From the NCBI RefSeq assembly GCF_016808095.1, contig NC_068975.1, positions 2,852,001 through 2,916,000 of the forward strand: 64,000 nucleotides of DNA, read 5' to 3'. The position numbers and the translations under genes were made by a program. The notes under the pieces were generated by a model. It did no database searches and was not told the origin of the DNA. It worked only from the letters and a program-made list of their open reading frames with translations. The stretch comes from Vigna angularis (taxonomy: Eukaryota > Streptophyta > Magnoliopsida > Fabales > Fabaceae). Position 1 is the stretch's first letter. Every line of letters begins with the position of its first letter. Shown piece by piece: positions 23,501-36,565 of this stretch.

Positions 23501-26141
23501 AGTGTTGTAGTCCCTGACAACCTCTAAGCAATTATATAAGTTGGTTATTAACATTTAACTACTTTCCAGCTCTTGTGCAATGCCATCCCCTTTTTATTAC
23601 TCCTAACGTATACCTATCTAACAAGTGGCATGATATAAAAAAAAAATTCCATTTAATAAGAAAAGGGCCATTATGCTCCATATAACAAAGGGCAATTTTA
23701 CTGATTTCAGTTAAGTATATCACAAGTCAGATAAAAGATTGCTCCTCTAATACATCATATCACGCCAAACAAAGTAATTACATCAATAGGAGGATCAAAC
23801 ATGACTAGTACCAGCTAAAGCCTGAAAAGGCCAAGAAAATTGAAAAAGTACTTACTCCTTAAATAGCATCTTCATTTTTTTCTGACCTTCAGCAACAGCA
23901 ATGGGATCCATAGCCTGAAAGATGAATCAAAGATGTGATTATAGAAAATGTGGTTTCTGGTAGAACAATCTATAACATACACGTAAGAAAATCCAAAACT
24001 TCAAATTTCAATAAATTGGGAAAATACCAACAATGTCTCAACAGGCACAAGGAATTCACATCCAGCAACCAAAGTCATTGTTTTGTACAAATACAAGTAG
24101 TGTATAATTATTGAATGATAAAGTCAACTATATATTTATGCAGAACAGAAGATAATACCACACTGAAAGAAAAAATGGAAGTTAAGTTTAGGTATTAGTT
24201 TATGTAGCACAAATCATGTCATAATCTTGATGAAACCACAATTATAAAATATCTTTCAAGAATATGGTACTTAGGGGCAACAGAACCATGCATACACCAT
24301 ATGTAAGGAAATTTTAGGCTTAATTATATTTTCTGCCTTGATAAATTAGTCTATTTGGCTATTAGTCCATACAAAAAAAATTCCATTTGATATCCAATTT
24401 TGTTAAAATACATGGTTGTAATTTCTATCATTATTTTTTTCTCCATTAAGAGGTGACTTGGTAACCATATCAACAATGTCTAGCAGAATCTGATTCTGAC
24501 ACTATTACCAATTGCACATCATATATCCACTATTCCATTAGTTAAAACTGTCTTAACAAGAAAAAACAATTGACTGGAAGATGTATATCTGTATTACCTT
24601 ATCTTCCATCTCTTCCTTTATTTTTTCCATGTGAGGCCTCATCAGCTGCAACACACATGAAATAGAACATAGAAAAAGTTATAATTTATTGATAACTACA
24701 AGCTTGAGGACCTTCACAAGTAAAGGGGAAAGAGAGATAGGGAGAGTACAGCTGAGAACTAATTAACTAACTTGTATTAAGAATATCTTAAGTCAAAGAG
24801 AGGAGAGGGGATAGAGAAGAAACAGTTCCATCCGAATGTTTAACATTTATCCCCTCCAACCAAGATATATGTGAAAGAAAGGCAAAAGGAACACAAAAAA
24901 AAGTGATTGCAAATACATTAATTTAGCAAGAAAAGGTGATGAAGCTACAAGCCGCAAACATACCGTAAGCTTAGAAGTGGCCTTAAGTTGATTTATTAAG
25001 AGTGGAACTGTTGCGCTTCGAATCAAGAGAGTTGTTATAACTATGGCTGCCCACCTGAAACAATCAAGTAATAGAGTGATGAGCTTTCTTGGATTTGTAC
25101 CATGTGCCACCTATCTTTGTTGAAATGTGAAGACACAGATCACCAGAATTAGGCCCAGAACATGAATCCTGCAGGTACCAATCCAAGAACAACCTTGCTA
25201 GCATAATCCCAAAACCCCTTAATTATCAATAAGCTTTGAAATGTTACGAAAGAAATGTATTTCCATTTAAAATGGCATTCAGTATTTTAAGATGAAGGAA
25301 CAACCTATACGTATACACATGTACTTATTATGGAAGAAAAAACTACACCATAAAGTAACTGTGTTCTCTCATAAAAGAGCACTCTTTAGGCATGTAGAGA
25401 ATTTTAAAACTTAATATTTGGGGCAAATCAATTGCTTGAGTACTTATTATGCATGGTAAATCAAACTTAGTAACTAAGAAACCACAGAAGTTGATAGTTA
25501 AAATAAAAAACCTACAATCTCATAAAAGCAAACCATCCACCAATGACAGCTTGACATGCATGGCATTCTGTAATATTGTGGAAATTCCTCAGAATTAAAG
25601 CAGATTTTAGAAATGAGGATTAACTTAATGTCTCTTACTGAAACTATAGAGGTAAATAAGTATAAACTTACCAGTTCAATCCAGTGTAGGAATGCATGGC
25701 ATCTATAATGTACTGCAAGGCCTTCACAGGTAAAACAGAATCAGCAGAGGCAATTGCAACTTCTTTAAGAATAGGAGCCTGAGAATTCACAGCTTCCATC
25801 GTATTGTTTTTTAGAACATCTGCTATGTCAGTCATTATTTCAATCTTATCGGAACCCTGATTAGTTGTTGACATATGTCGATATAAATTATACCCAGAGC
25901 TCGGAGAAAGGAATCTGTTTGAAGACATTCTATGTTCAGAATAGGCAAAACACCACATTGATCCATCCACTGAGTTCCCAAACATCCTTCTTTGGAAAAA
26001 ATTACTAATCCCTGCTGAAGATGACCTTTCGCCAGTGCTTTCATGTTTCCCTTCATCACTGTGGAGAACATAACTGAAAGACGGGTGGCACTTTTGATTC
26101 ATGAGGTTCCCTCTTATCAAGAGGCAACGCCTGTGGGCCAT
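19576..26141 (-). CDS. OXA1: Mitochondrial inner-membrane insertase OXA1, nine coding exons
   Basis: Nine exons join in frame to 428 aa, the usual plant OXA1 length: 26141-25672, 25054-24964, 24645-24598, 23914-23856, 21848-21773, 21675-21544, 21301-21194, 20416-20362 and 19823-19576, all with GT..AG borders. The protein starts with an Arg-rich mitochondrial presequence ([11 protein letters not shown]). It has the conserved [18 protein letters not shown] first core membrane segment, then [29 protein letters not shown], a [14 protein letters not shown] segment, and [16 protein letters not shown] leading into the last helix ([12 protein letters not shown]). It ends in a Lys/Arg tail ([13 protein letters not shown]), which in this family contacts mitochondrial ribosomes. 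OXA1 inserts mitochondrially made and some imported proteins into the inner membrane. A 5' non-coding exon near 27200-27290 is likely (donor CCAG/GTCTG). Intron 4 holds a retrotransposon and intron 8 a TA repeat. A partial second copy lies at 40.8-42.5 kb. Confidence 0.95.
20503..20565. repeat. (TA)n microsatellite in OXA1 intron 8
   Basis: An uninterrupted AT dinucleotide run of about 60 bp, followed by ACACATACATATATG. It lies between the eighth and ninth coding exons of OXA1, about 90 bp from the eighth-exon donor region. The Tyr/Ile repeat frames on both strands are artefacts. Confidence 0.95.
22729..22905 (-). mobile_element. Second LTR with Met-type primer-binding site, minus orientation
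   Basis: A block beginning TGTTGAATATAG and ending ATATCTAACA has the TG..CA ends of an LTR. Immediately to its left, on the minus strand, is TATCAGAGCC, the core of the initiator-tRNA-Met primer-binding site (TGGTATCAGAGC) used by many plant copia elements. The sequence continuing left (to about 22450) is therefore its leader. It lies inside the remnant of another copia element. Confidence 0.6.
22990..23262 (+). pseudogene. Ty1/copia RNase H C-terminal fragment
   Basis: The frame encodes [32 protein letters not shown], then [11 protein letters not shown], the standard order at the end of a copia polyprotein ([28 protein letters not shown] and DIFTKSL). Everything upstream, including the reverse transcriptase, is missing, and the fragment runs straight into the 3' LTR. 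It is antisense to OXA1. Confidence 0.85.
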
Positions 26142-27309
26142 TTGTATTCTTTGAAATTTCTATCAAGCAACAATAAGTAACCAAAATTACAAGTGCAATC
26201 AACGAATATTATTCCATGTCAAGAAACAGCATTTCTGAGAAGTTTGGTTGGTTTACAATTCTGATACCAAGAGAAACTTGACTCATAAACAACAAGCATA
26301 ACTACAATTTCCTAGGTCGGTGTGGACGATGAACACTCTTTCAATTGGACAAATGCACAAATGAATGGAAGATGTTAATATTCTGCCACTTGTTGTTGGA
26401 GGTTTCACACCTAACTAGTGATAAGATCAGTTTAGAGTATACAAGTGAGTGCAAATTCAATCTTTTTGTAAGATTGAATTAGGCTTAAAATTCATTTATT
26501 CAGAAATAGTACATTAGCTAGTTATAACTTTAGATTTTTAGAGTAATCCCAAATGTAAAATTTGGTAACATATACCTTCCACAGAACAAGTTGAAATATT
26601 TAGTAGTTATTGCGGCTAATGAACTTTCACTTGTTTAAGACTATAATCATGTTTGGATACGAAGCTGGATAGACAATTGAGAGCCTCTCTACTGGAAAAA
26701 AAGTTCTACATTTCTGATCGAGAATCTCTCAAAAAGCACTTGTAACTTATATCCATACAAGCCCCACATATCTCCGCAAATCATAACTTTTATTTATTAA
26801 AATACTTCCAAAGATGTCATACTCCTTCAAGAAACAAGTGGAAATTAGTGTGCATGGTGTTTTCTTAACAATTGGGTAGTGCACTGAACAAGAATTGCCT
26901 AAAACCTAAAACCCCGTTTTTTACATTTATTTTACAGAACTCTACACAACCGAACAAGGAGCTATAAAACGAATAGGTCCCCATCAACTTCATCACAAGT
27001 AAAATCAGAAAAGATAAATGAGCTAACCCCATAAAACCTAGATCAACAGAAACAACACATATGAATGCAGCAACAAGAAAAATAAGAATACACACTTTAT
27101 TTTTCAGGGATCTGATTCGTGGACGAAGAAACAAAGCACAAACTCTATAAGGCAGACGACAACGTAGTAAGAAAAACCAGACAACATAAACGAGGAACCA
27201 ACAGACCTGGCGACTGGTGAGTTATTGATGCTTCTGCTGCATAGACTAAAAGAGAGAAAAAAAAAACGAAAACCTCTGAACTCTGTTTTGTTTGTCCAAT
27301 TAGTCAAAA

Positions 27310-29579
27310 TGCTTTTACATCCAAAGGAACTTCAGATTTATAAAAATAAAAATAAAACCACATTAAAATGTTGAATATATTTAGGATTTCATTTATATAC
27401 GCTATTATTAAACTGTTATTCGGTTATAAATTATTATGCATAATAATATGTGTTAATTTAAAATCGTTGTTATATAATTTTTTCAGCTAGTAATTATTGA
27501 CTATGTATATGAAAATTGTTTTATAATGGTAGTATATTGAAATTAAAATAGTTATAATAAAGACCATGATTCTAATCATATACAATATTCCATGATCAGA
27601 AATTATTTTGCGACGGTAGTATATTTAAATAATTATTTTTATAATCAATATCAATTTGTAAAAATTATTTCAAATATATTTTGATCTCCAAAAGTATTAA
27701 ATATATTTTCTAAAGATTGAGAAAATTCTAAGACGAATATTTCACTTCCAATAATATTTTTTTTGTTTGTTTAAATTGAATTTGTTTAATTATCTACCTA
27801 ATGATTCAAATATATATAGTTAGCATGGTTGCATAACAAAGAAAAATATATATCTAATTTGCACTCAAGTTAACATAAAAAAAAAAAAAAGTCCTGGCAA
27901 ATATTCCAAATTTTATGCTACAGAAATAAAATACTTAAATTGTAGCCCGTTATTCCGGTATATTTTATTGAATTAGTAAAAATTATCATGCCTGGACGAT
28001 ATTAAATGGTTTTAACATTCACTTACTCTACTGTTTGAAAATCTCGTCACCAGATTTTAATTGGGATTTTATTTTTATTTTTAAAGATGCAACGTAATTT
28101 AGTCTCTCTTTTTTACTATAATACTAATAACTCATGTGTCTATGTAATTTTTTTAATTGTTTTTCTTTAAATTATATTTTTTATTTTTCATCTTTTAAAA
28201 AAAAGAAATATTGTTAAGTATCATATCACACGATGTGATAATTACAATGTTGTGTGTCTTGTCATAATTCTCAATTTTATCCTACACAAAATTTAATTTT
28301 TATATAAATATTATAATTATTATGATGATATTTTATTAAAATTAATATTTTTTATAAGATTAAGTTTATTTAAATTAATATTTTATATTAAATTTTATTT
28401 AAATTTTGTTTTCAAATTTTAAATATATTTATTTTAAATTGTTATAAAACTATTTTAATATTTTACATTTAAATTTATAATATTGTTATTTTCAAACAAA
28501 CTCTAACATTTGTATATAAATATTGATATATAAATATATGAACCAAAATTTAAATAAGTTTAATGTAAAATTTAAATTTAAATAAACTTAATATGGTTAA
28601 AAATATTCAATAAAAGTATCATTATAACATTTATGTAAAAGTTAAATTTGGTCTCAATTTGGAGAATAATGCAATCGCTCTAGTTTTTAAAAAAAAAGTA
28701 GATTAAATTGAGACAAAATACAAATAAAGGAATTAAATTTAGATTTTGCACATGAGATTTATCCCAAGAGTGATATGTGACATTGTTATTGTCAGGTCAC
28801 ACTGTCATACTACATGGCAGGATCCTCGTTTGACATGTGACAAAAAAATTTGAAAAAATAAATAAATAAAAAACTGCAAACTGACATGTGGCACATGAGT
28901 TAATGTCGATAGTATTGTACTAATGGAAACGACCAAATTGTATCAAATTTTATAAAATGAGGACATAAATGAGACCGATTAAAATTTAATGACCTAATTG
29001 AGAATTTTGAATAAACACGAGGACCAACCAATGATTTAAATGGTTAATATAAAGAAAGATATTTTTACACGCTTATATAGTAAGGTTTGAGTAATTAACT
29101 TTATTTAACACTTAGGCAGTGCATGAGGTCATAAGGTGAAAAGTTATGGAAGATTTGAGATTAAAGTTGAAAAAGGTAGAGACCTTAAAGTGTATAAGGA
29201 AAACTAATCTATAGTGTGGAAGACTTAGATGAAGTAGAGATTAGATGATTAATTAGGTAGGATGGTGTTTCCCAGGAAGGGAAAATAGTCTTTTTGAAGA
29301 GGATAAAGTATCGTAGGGGTTTTATGCCAAGTTCAACATCAGTAGGAAGTGGTTGGATCTTCTTAACAATAATAACATCAAAGTTGAGAGAAGGAATGTT
29401 AAGGGTAAAGAGGTTCACATGAGATAAAGGTTTGTTCTTAGACTAAGGTGATATGAATAAGGTGCAAAAAGGAAAGACACAACAAAGTTTTGTCCTCAAG
29501 AGGAAGGATATGTTAGTGTTTTCAAATTGTATCCAAGTGAGGAAGCAGATGGATGATCTCCCGTAATGGAAAAGGTGTT
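27310..29579. other. Intergenic sequence upstream of OXA1, no gene seen
   Basis: AT-rich DNA without credible coding potential. The OXA1 promoter should lie at the left edge (transcription to the left, start near 27290). At 28650-29035 there is a block with GGTCTCAATT, ACATGTGGCACATGA and GACCTAATTGAG that resembles a non-autonomous repeat common in legumes, but I cannot define ends. The minus frame at 29209-29418 has no recognisable domain. Confidence 0.5.
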
Positions 29580-31339
29580 TGTAACACCCCATTTTAGGAT
29601 GTCATGATTACGAGTAAAAATTTAGAATTTTTAAATCTTAATACCATTGCGGAAATATAAATTCAATAAATCTTTACAATTAACCAAAAATAAAATGTTT
29701 ATTATAAAATAAAAATCTAATAAATTTGTTTATTCAAAACAAAACCTGAAATTCTCAAACTCTCTCAATCAACTCATCGCGCTATACAATATTCAAATTA
29801 TCTGCATTATCATATGCTCCCATATAATGACACGAGTTATACGATTATCGCATACAAACAACAAACAAACAAACACAAGGATGAACTAATTGAGAATCAA
29901 ACATAAGCAGAATAACATAACTCATAAGTGTTAAATATTCACTATAATATTAAACACACCAATAACCCAAACACGGTTATGCATCAGTACCACAAACCAA
30001 TGGTCAATCCCTCATACCCTACCATACCACCTATTCATTAGAACTGACTAGTTTGAGTCGTCCTGCCATCGTAACAAGACATATTTCCCTTGCCTCTCAA
30101 GGACTTACAAGTAACAACTTCGGCGAATCTCATAATGGGAACTATACTCAGCAACGAGCATGAGCGACGATGAAACGTCTCTCCTTTCCACTGCATCACA
30201 CAAGCAAGAAGGTATGACACATAAACTATTCTCTTCTACTTCCTCACACAAGTGAAAAGAACCTCTTTCCACTACCTTGCACAAGCGAAAGAGTCATTGT
30301 TGGATTTTCTAGGTACGACGAGACCCCCCAACAACATGTCTTATCTCCACACACATACAACCACACTATAAACTCGCATATTCTCAACTTCACACACGAA
30401 AACTTCTTGTCTTGTAACCCATTCAAAATCATTCCTCACATAGTGTCATTCACAAGACAATACCCTCTCACTTTGTTACTCAAATACACACCAGTCTCTA
30501 TTGTTAAGACCTCGGCAAGTGTACCAAATCGTATCAAGTAATATAAATGGTAAGACCAAGTATCGTTTCCCAAGAGACTCACGGTACTAAACAATTGTGT
30601 AATTACTTAACTAATTAAGACTCAAAAGATATTTTGTTGGTTTTTAAATGCAAATGCAACAAAAGTAACACACCTTTACGTAACACATCTCCTTCCAACC
30701 ATTTAAACTTTTCCCTTATATTCTCATACATCCTACGTAACGTAGTCCCCTTCTAGAGTAAATACAACCCCAACCCAGGAAAACCCTCACACCCAACCCT
30801 TAATCCATATTTCATCAATATAAACCTATTATCATTGCACATTGCCTCACAGAATCATTACTATTTAATATCCAACCCCATAACATCATAGTATCCCTAA
30901 GCCTCATGCATGACACAAGAAACCAAGGGTTGAACCGTGTGCAATGTAAACAATAAATCAATAAAACTATAAATTAATTTATTTATCCACTAACAATTAT
31001 AATACAAAAGAAACAAATTTATATCATTTTTTTCTTTTTTCTTTATCATATATATTATTTTATTAATTTTATTCAAGTTTTACATTCTTTCCAACTTCAA
31101 AAAGTTTCGTCTCGAAAATATTTGTATTTGTAAAAAAGATACAGATACTCCTTCCTCATGTACATCTTCTAATTCCCAACTCATTTCTTGAGTCTCTTCA
31201 TTCTAAAGTACCTTCACCGTGTGAATGTTCTTTCCTCTTAGTTTCTATTCCCATCATACAAAACACTCTTCTTGTTGTCTTGACTTTTCTCTAGACAACT
31301 TCTAATGTGATTGACTCCATTAAGCTATTTTCTTATATG

Positions 31340-32160
31340 GAAAAGAGATAGCAAAATGCCCAGGCTTGTCATAATTATAACACTTCTTCTCGTCTAACTT
31401 TTCAACTCTAATCTTTAGAAAATTTCTTCTAGATGATCTCCCCTACACTGAAAACACTTCAAAGTTCTTTGATTGAACTACTGTTGTCAAGAGTAAGGTT
31501 TCTCATGTTTCCTTCCACACAAAAAATTGCCCTTCTGAGTTCTCATCACACGACTCTGGTCCACCTCAAGTTGTTTTGCCATTTTTGTTTGCTCTACAAT
31601 CTCTATAAACTCTTTGATCTTTAGATGCATAATCACTCTCATTAGATTCTAGCGTAAACCCCATTCGAACTTTCTGCATTTCCATTCTTCGGTCATGTTC
31701 TGAGTAGAACCAAGTGAGATATTCAAAGCGATCAATGTATGCTTGCACCATCCTATTCCCCTATTGTAGCGTTAGAAATTTAGCGTCTCTCTCATACTTC
31801 GCACTATCAGGGAAGTATATGTTCAGAAACCTCGTTCTAAAATTGACCTAGTTGATGTCCTTTCCTCAAGCATCCATCAACTATGTCATACCTCTCCACC
31901 AATATGCGGCTTCTCCTGTCAGCATGAAAGCAACAAACACTAGCTTTTGTTCCTCTGAATACTCAATAACTTCATAAATCTCTTGCTATTACTTATCAAA
32001 TCATCAACCTCATCCATAGTAGTTTTCCCATTGAACTTATTTAGGTTATGATGTAAGAAATCATTCATACTGTGATTGATTCATAGGACTCGGTATAACT
32101 TGCTATCGTTGTAGCACGTCCACCATCCTCTCGATGGCTCGAGCTATCTTATAAATAGCA
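31340..32160 (-). pseudogene. Ty3/gypsy gag remnant, copy 1
   Basis: On the minus strand a retrotransposon gag domain is readable in broken frames: SEEQKLVFVAFMLTGEAAYW, then FLNIYFPDSAKYERDAKFL, then MVQAYIDRFEYLTWF, ending in a degenerate zinc knuckle (CYNYDKPGHF..F, where C..C..GH..C is expected). The WW near the start, the FP.S step and the F..L pattern are typical of the Retrotrans_gag family. Internal stops (after WWRGM and after TLQ) show that it is non-functional. Confidence 0.8.
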
Positions 32161-32320
32161 GATGAAAGGGTTTATGGTCTGCCATAATTTGGCATATTCA
32201 AGCATCACAACTTTTAACACAATTCAAAGTCACACAATAGAAACTAGATGGGGTCACTCTCCAAGACCTCACAAGACAATACCCTCTCACTTTGTAACTC
32301 AAACACACACCAGTCCTTAT

Positions 32321-33641
32321 TGTTAAGACCTCGGCAAGTGTACCAAATCGTATCAAGTAATATAAATGGTAAGACCAAGTATCGTTTCCCAAGAAACTCA
32401 CGGTACTAAACAAATGTGTAATTACTTAACTAATTAAGACTGAAAAGATATTTTGTTGGTTTTTAAATGCAAATGCAACAAAAGTAAATATGAATGCAAA
32501 TTGATCAATTTAGGCTAAACACTAGAATGGATGGATGAAGTTCATAATATGAGATGAATATATTGTTGGGGTTTAGGTTTCACCTAATCACTTTCATGCA
32601 TATAAGAATTCATCTTCTTCATTAAATTGTTAACGTCACTCTCTAAATTCCTTAAAACCTAATCCCTCGGCAAAGAAAATATATCCTTAATTATTAGACC
32701 ACAATCTCTTGCATCCCTAATAATTAATTCTGCATTACAAACAGAAGCTTAAAACAACCAAACATCCTATCCCCATCCCTGGGCAATATTGCTTTTGGGT
32801 GACATTCTCCAGATCCTGATTTCTAAGTATTTCCCAATAACAAAGAAAGCCAAATATAATTAACATTGAGCAAAGGAGAAAATCACTAACAATTAATGAA
32901 AGAAGCATAAAATAATTTAGAATATATTCAAATACATGAAAGTTTCGAGGTTACATCTTCCCCAACAACAAATGAGATTAGTTCTCCATCGTCATGGAGA
33001 AACTAGGTGTACAATGGAAGAGTGAGATAAAAACCCTGAAAAGAGAATAGGAGAGCTCTCGCATCCCAAATCACCCTCCAAAGGGACGAAAAATGTGTTT
33101 CTATGATGTAGCCATCAAAAGATACCAATCATAGGTCGTGCAAGTCCTTAAATAGATCAAAATTGGATCATGGGCCAACGTCGTTGGTGCTCAGTGCCCT
33201 AAGTGGGGGCAAGCAAACGAAACTGCGAGAGAACTAGCGCTCAGCCTTGATTGGCGCTCACGGCCCCTAAAGGAGCGCTCAGCCTTGACTGGTTGGCGCT
33301 CGACCTTGACTGGCTGGCGCTCGGCCTTGACTGGCTGGCACTCGGCCTTGACTGGCTGGCGCTTAGGGCCCATGAGGGGACCCTCGGCCTGACTTTTTTG
33401 CACTGCATCTTTTTCTCTTTTTCTGCATTCCAACTCCTTGGTACTTTAACTCCTCTTTCAAATCATTCCAGTAACCTACAAAATCAAGAGAATTTAGTGA
33501 TAAAATCATCAAATATAACCCCAACTCTCTTATTCATAAAAATAAACTAAAAATAAGAGATTAAGCAAGTTTCTAAGTGAAAAAAAAGTTTATTTAATAT
33601 CAAAATTGCATCACAGATAACAGTATACTCAACCATTATCA
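32321..33641. mobile_element. Solo LTR, 1321 bp, with CTTAT target duplication
   Basis: The block starts TGTTAAGACCTCGGCAAGTG and ends ATTATCA, with CTTAT on both sides (32316-32320 and 33642-33646), the 5-bp duplication of an LTR-element insertion. There is no internal coding region. Its first about 170 bp also occur at 30501-30668, next to similar LTR sequence (CCAGTCTCTAT), where the copy is cut off by the junction with the duplicated gag segment. It is inserted in LTR sequence of the surrounding gypsy-like element. Confidence 0.75.
33275..33364. repeat. Minisatellite, 21-bp unit GGCGCTCGGCCTTGACTGGCT
   Basis: Four clear copies of the 21-bp unit, with a less similar copy before and after, lie inside the solo LTR. 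Because 21 is a multiple of three, both strands stay open across it (heptapeptide DWLALGL on plus), which explains the 99-aa and 80-aa frames here. These are not called as genes. The tract is much more GC-rich than its surroundings. Confidence 0.85.
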
Positions 33642-35597
33642 CTTATACCCTCTCAACATGACTCAAACACACACCAATCCCTATACCCTCTCAACACAAG
33701 TTACTATACTACACTACTCTTCCTACGCATACAACTTAACTCACCCGTTTATATGACCAACAAGGAGGCATGCTCCCATGAAGAACTTACGAATGCTCAA
33801 GACCAACACACTCCCAGCAGGCCTTGTCATGTCCTTGAGACTATGTAAAAATGATGGTGAAACAACAACCCAGACTCAACCTGAAACAATAACCCTTTAG
33901 CTACAAAATTCTATTAGTATGTAAAACTTAATTACCCACCTTATAACACCCTCAAACCTGGACAAAGCAGTCCTCCAATGCTCCATAAAATACCTGCACG
34001 CACCTTTACGTAACACATCTCCTTCCAACCATTTAAACTTTTCCCTTATATTCTCATACATCCTACGTAACGTAGTCCCCTTCTAGAGTAAATACAACCC
34101 CAACCCAGGAAAACCCTCATACCCAACCCGTAATCCATATTTCATCAATATAAACCTACTATCCTTGCACATTGCCTCACATAATCATTATTATTTAATA
34201 TCCAACCCCATAACATCATAGTATCCCTAAGCCTCATGCATGACACAAGAAACCAAGGGTTGAACCGTGTGCAATGTAACCCATGCATGATTGCATCCGG
34301 CCAAAGCAAAATAATACAACCCATTAGAAAAGGAAACAAAGAACGTGAATTGCACCCATTTTTAACATCACCTATGACAGAAAAGAGAAGGAAAACACCA
34401 ACCAAAACAACACCCACATTCAAAGATAACCCAAGTTAGCACCCCCTACCTAGGTGGATCCAAACTTTCTTCCTTTGCTTCATGTTTTCAGGCTATCCTT
34501 CATGCCTCTCTAATGCCCTCTCACGGTGCTCACACCGCCTCCTCCCTCACTGAACTTCACAGTTTTGTGCTTCACGACTTCCTTTCTTCTTATGTTTCTC
34601 ACGGTTCTCTCCCACAACTTCATTCTTCTCTTACCGTTTTTGCCTCCTTTCTCCGTCCCTCCTTATGTATTTATATTCACAATGAAACAAACTCTAAAAG
34701 ATAAGCTCAATCAATTCTTTGAACCCACTAGAGATATGAACATCCTTATAAATATATAGATATATCTATTTATTTTGTTTTTTATTAAAGACCCATGCTG
34801 ATATATCGTGTTCCCCACATTCTATTATTTCTGTAACGTTTGTCTCTTTGTTATAACACCTCCTTAAAATGTGCGTATATTGTTTCTTTCATGCTCTTTT
34901 TTTTCTCCCACGTGCATTTCTCGTATTATGCAACCCATGCAAAGACTCACGTTCCATCTTTTATTTTTTTTCCTCTCTGTATTTTAAAAATCATGCAAGA
35001 TTCATTTTTACTTAAATGATTCCCTAGACCCACTCACTTACACAACAAAATAAAGCCCAAGTGAATTTTCACCTAGCAAAGTTCAAACCATGGCCCATGC
35101 AATTATCAATACAAACCCCAACCACAAGTCTACAAGCTTTTCATTTCATAATACACAAAAAAATACCCATATAAATCATACAAACCATAACTTATGTTAT
35201 TAAACAATAAATCAATAAAACTATAAATTAATTTATTTATCCACTAACAATTATAATACAAAAGAAACAAATTTATATCATTTTTTTTCTTTTTTCTTTA
35301 TCATATATATTATTTTATTAATTTTATTCAAGTTTTACATTCTTTCCAACTTCAAAAAATTTCATCTCGAAAATATTTGTATTTGTAAAAAAGATACAAA
35401 TACTCCTTCCTCATGTACATCTTCTAATTCCCAACTCATTTCCTGAGTCCCTTCATTCTAAAGTACCTTCACCGTGTGAATGTTCTATCCTCTTAGTTTC
35501 TATTCCCATCATACGAAACACTCTTCTTGTTGCCTTGACTTTTCTCTAGACAACTTCTAATGTGATTGACTCCATTAAGCTATTTTCTTATATGGAA

Positions 35598-36415
35598 AAG
35601 AGATAGAAAAATGCCCAGGCTTGTCAAAATTATAACACTTCTTCTCGTCTAACTTTCCAACTGCAATCTTTAGAAAATTTCTTCTAAATGATCTCTCCTA
35701 CACTCAAAACACTTCAAAGTTCTTTGACTGAACTACTGTTGTCAAGAGTAAGGTTTCTCATGTTACCTTCCACACAAAAAATTGCCCTTCTGAGTTCTCT
35801 TCACACGACTCTGGTCCACCTCAAGTTGTTTTGCCATTTTTGTTTGCTCTACAATCTCTATAAACTCTTTGATCTTTAGATGCACAATCACTCTCATTAG
35901 ATTCTAGCGTAAACCCCATTCGAACTTTCTGCATTTCCATTCTTCGGTCATGTTCTGAGTAGAACCAAGTGAGATATTCAAAGCGATTAATGTATGCTTG
36001 CACCATCCTATTCCCCTATTGTAGCGTTAGAAATTTAGTGTCCCTCTTATACTTCGCACTATCAGGGAAGTATTTGTTCAGAAACCTCGTTCTAAAATTG
36101 ACCTAGTTGATGTCCTTTCCTCAAGCGTCCATCAACTATGTCATACCTCTCCACCAATACGCGGTTTCTCCCGTCAGCATGAAAGCAACAAACACTAGCT
36201 TTTGTTCCTCTGAATACTCAATAACTTCATAAATCTCTTGCTATTACTTATTAAATCATCAACCTCATCCATAGTAGTTTTCCCATTGAACTTATTTAGG
36301 TTATGATGTAAGAAATCATTCATACTGTGATTGATTCATAGGACTCGGTATAACTTGCTATCGTTGTAGCACGTCCACCATCCTCTCGATGGCTCGAGCT
36401 ATCTTATCAATAGCA
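35598..36415 (-). pseudogene. Ty3/gypsy gag remnant, copy 2
   Basis: Nearly identical to the copy at 31340-32160, with the same inactivating stops and the same degenerate zinc knuckle, so the duplication happened after inactivation. The readable piece MVQAYINRFEYLTWF differs from copy 1 by D to N. This copy is flanked on the right by the ancestral primer-binding region and LTR, which copy 1 lacks. Confidence 0.8.
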
Positions 36416-36565
36416 GATGAAAGGGTTTATGGTCTACATGCCATAATCTGGCCTATTCAAGTATCACAACTTTTAACACAATTCAAAGTCACACAATAGA
36501 AACTAGATGGGGTCACTCCCCAAGACCTCACAAATTTTTGAAAATCAGGCTTTGATACCAAAATA

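Larger units (their letters stand above)
22204..23508 (+). mobile_element. Truncated Ty1/copia element in OXA1 intron 4, antisense to the gene
   Basis: Two similar LTR-like blocks in the same orientation (about 22204-22433 and about 23258-23508) share ATTATAG..AGAAA(T/C)AAG, a CAATATAAATAAA-type TATA region and a CTCTCTTTCCTA(T/C)AGT(T/C)TAAC end. Between them lie a copia RNase H fragment (22990-23262) and an LTR from another family in the opposite orientation. Most of the internal region is gone, so this is a deleted and nested remnant. It lies within the intron between exons 4 and 5 of OXA1. Confidence 0.65.

Noticed and set aside
33191..33550. Overlapping 80-aa and 99-aa frames with heptapeptide repeats
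   Set aside because: Both result from the 21-bp minisatellite, whose length is a multiple of three, within a solo LTR.
34513..34759. Two overlapping small frames starting ATGCCCTCTCACGG and ATGCTCAC
   Set aside because: Ser/Leu/Phe-rich translations of pyrimidine-rich sequence within the degenerate retrotransposon.
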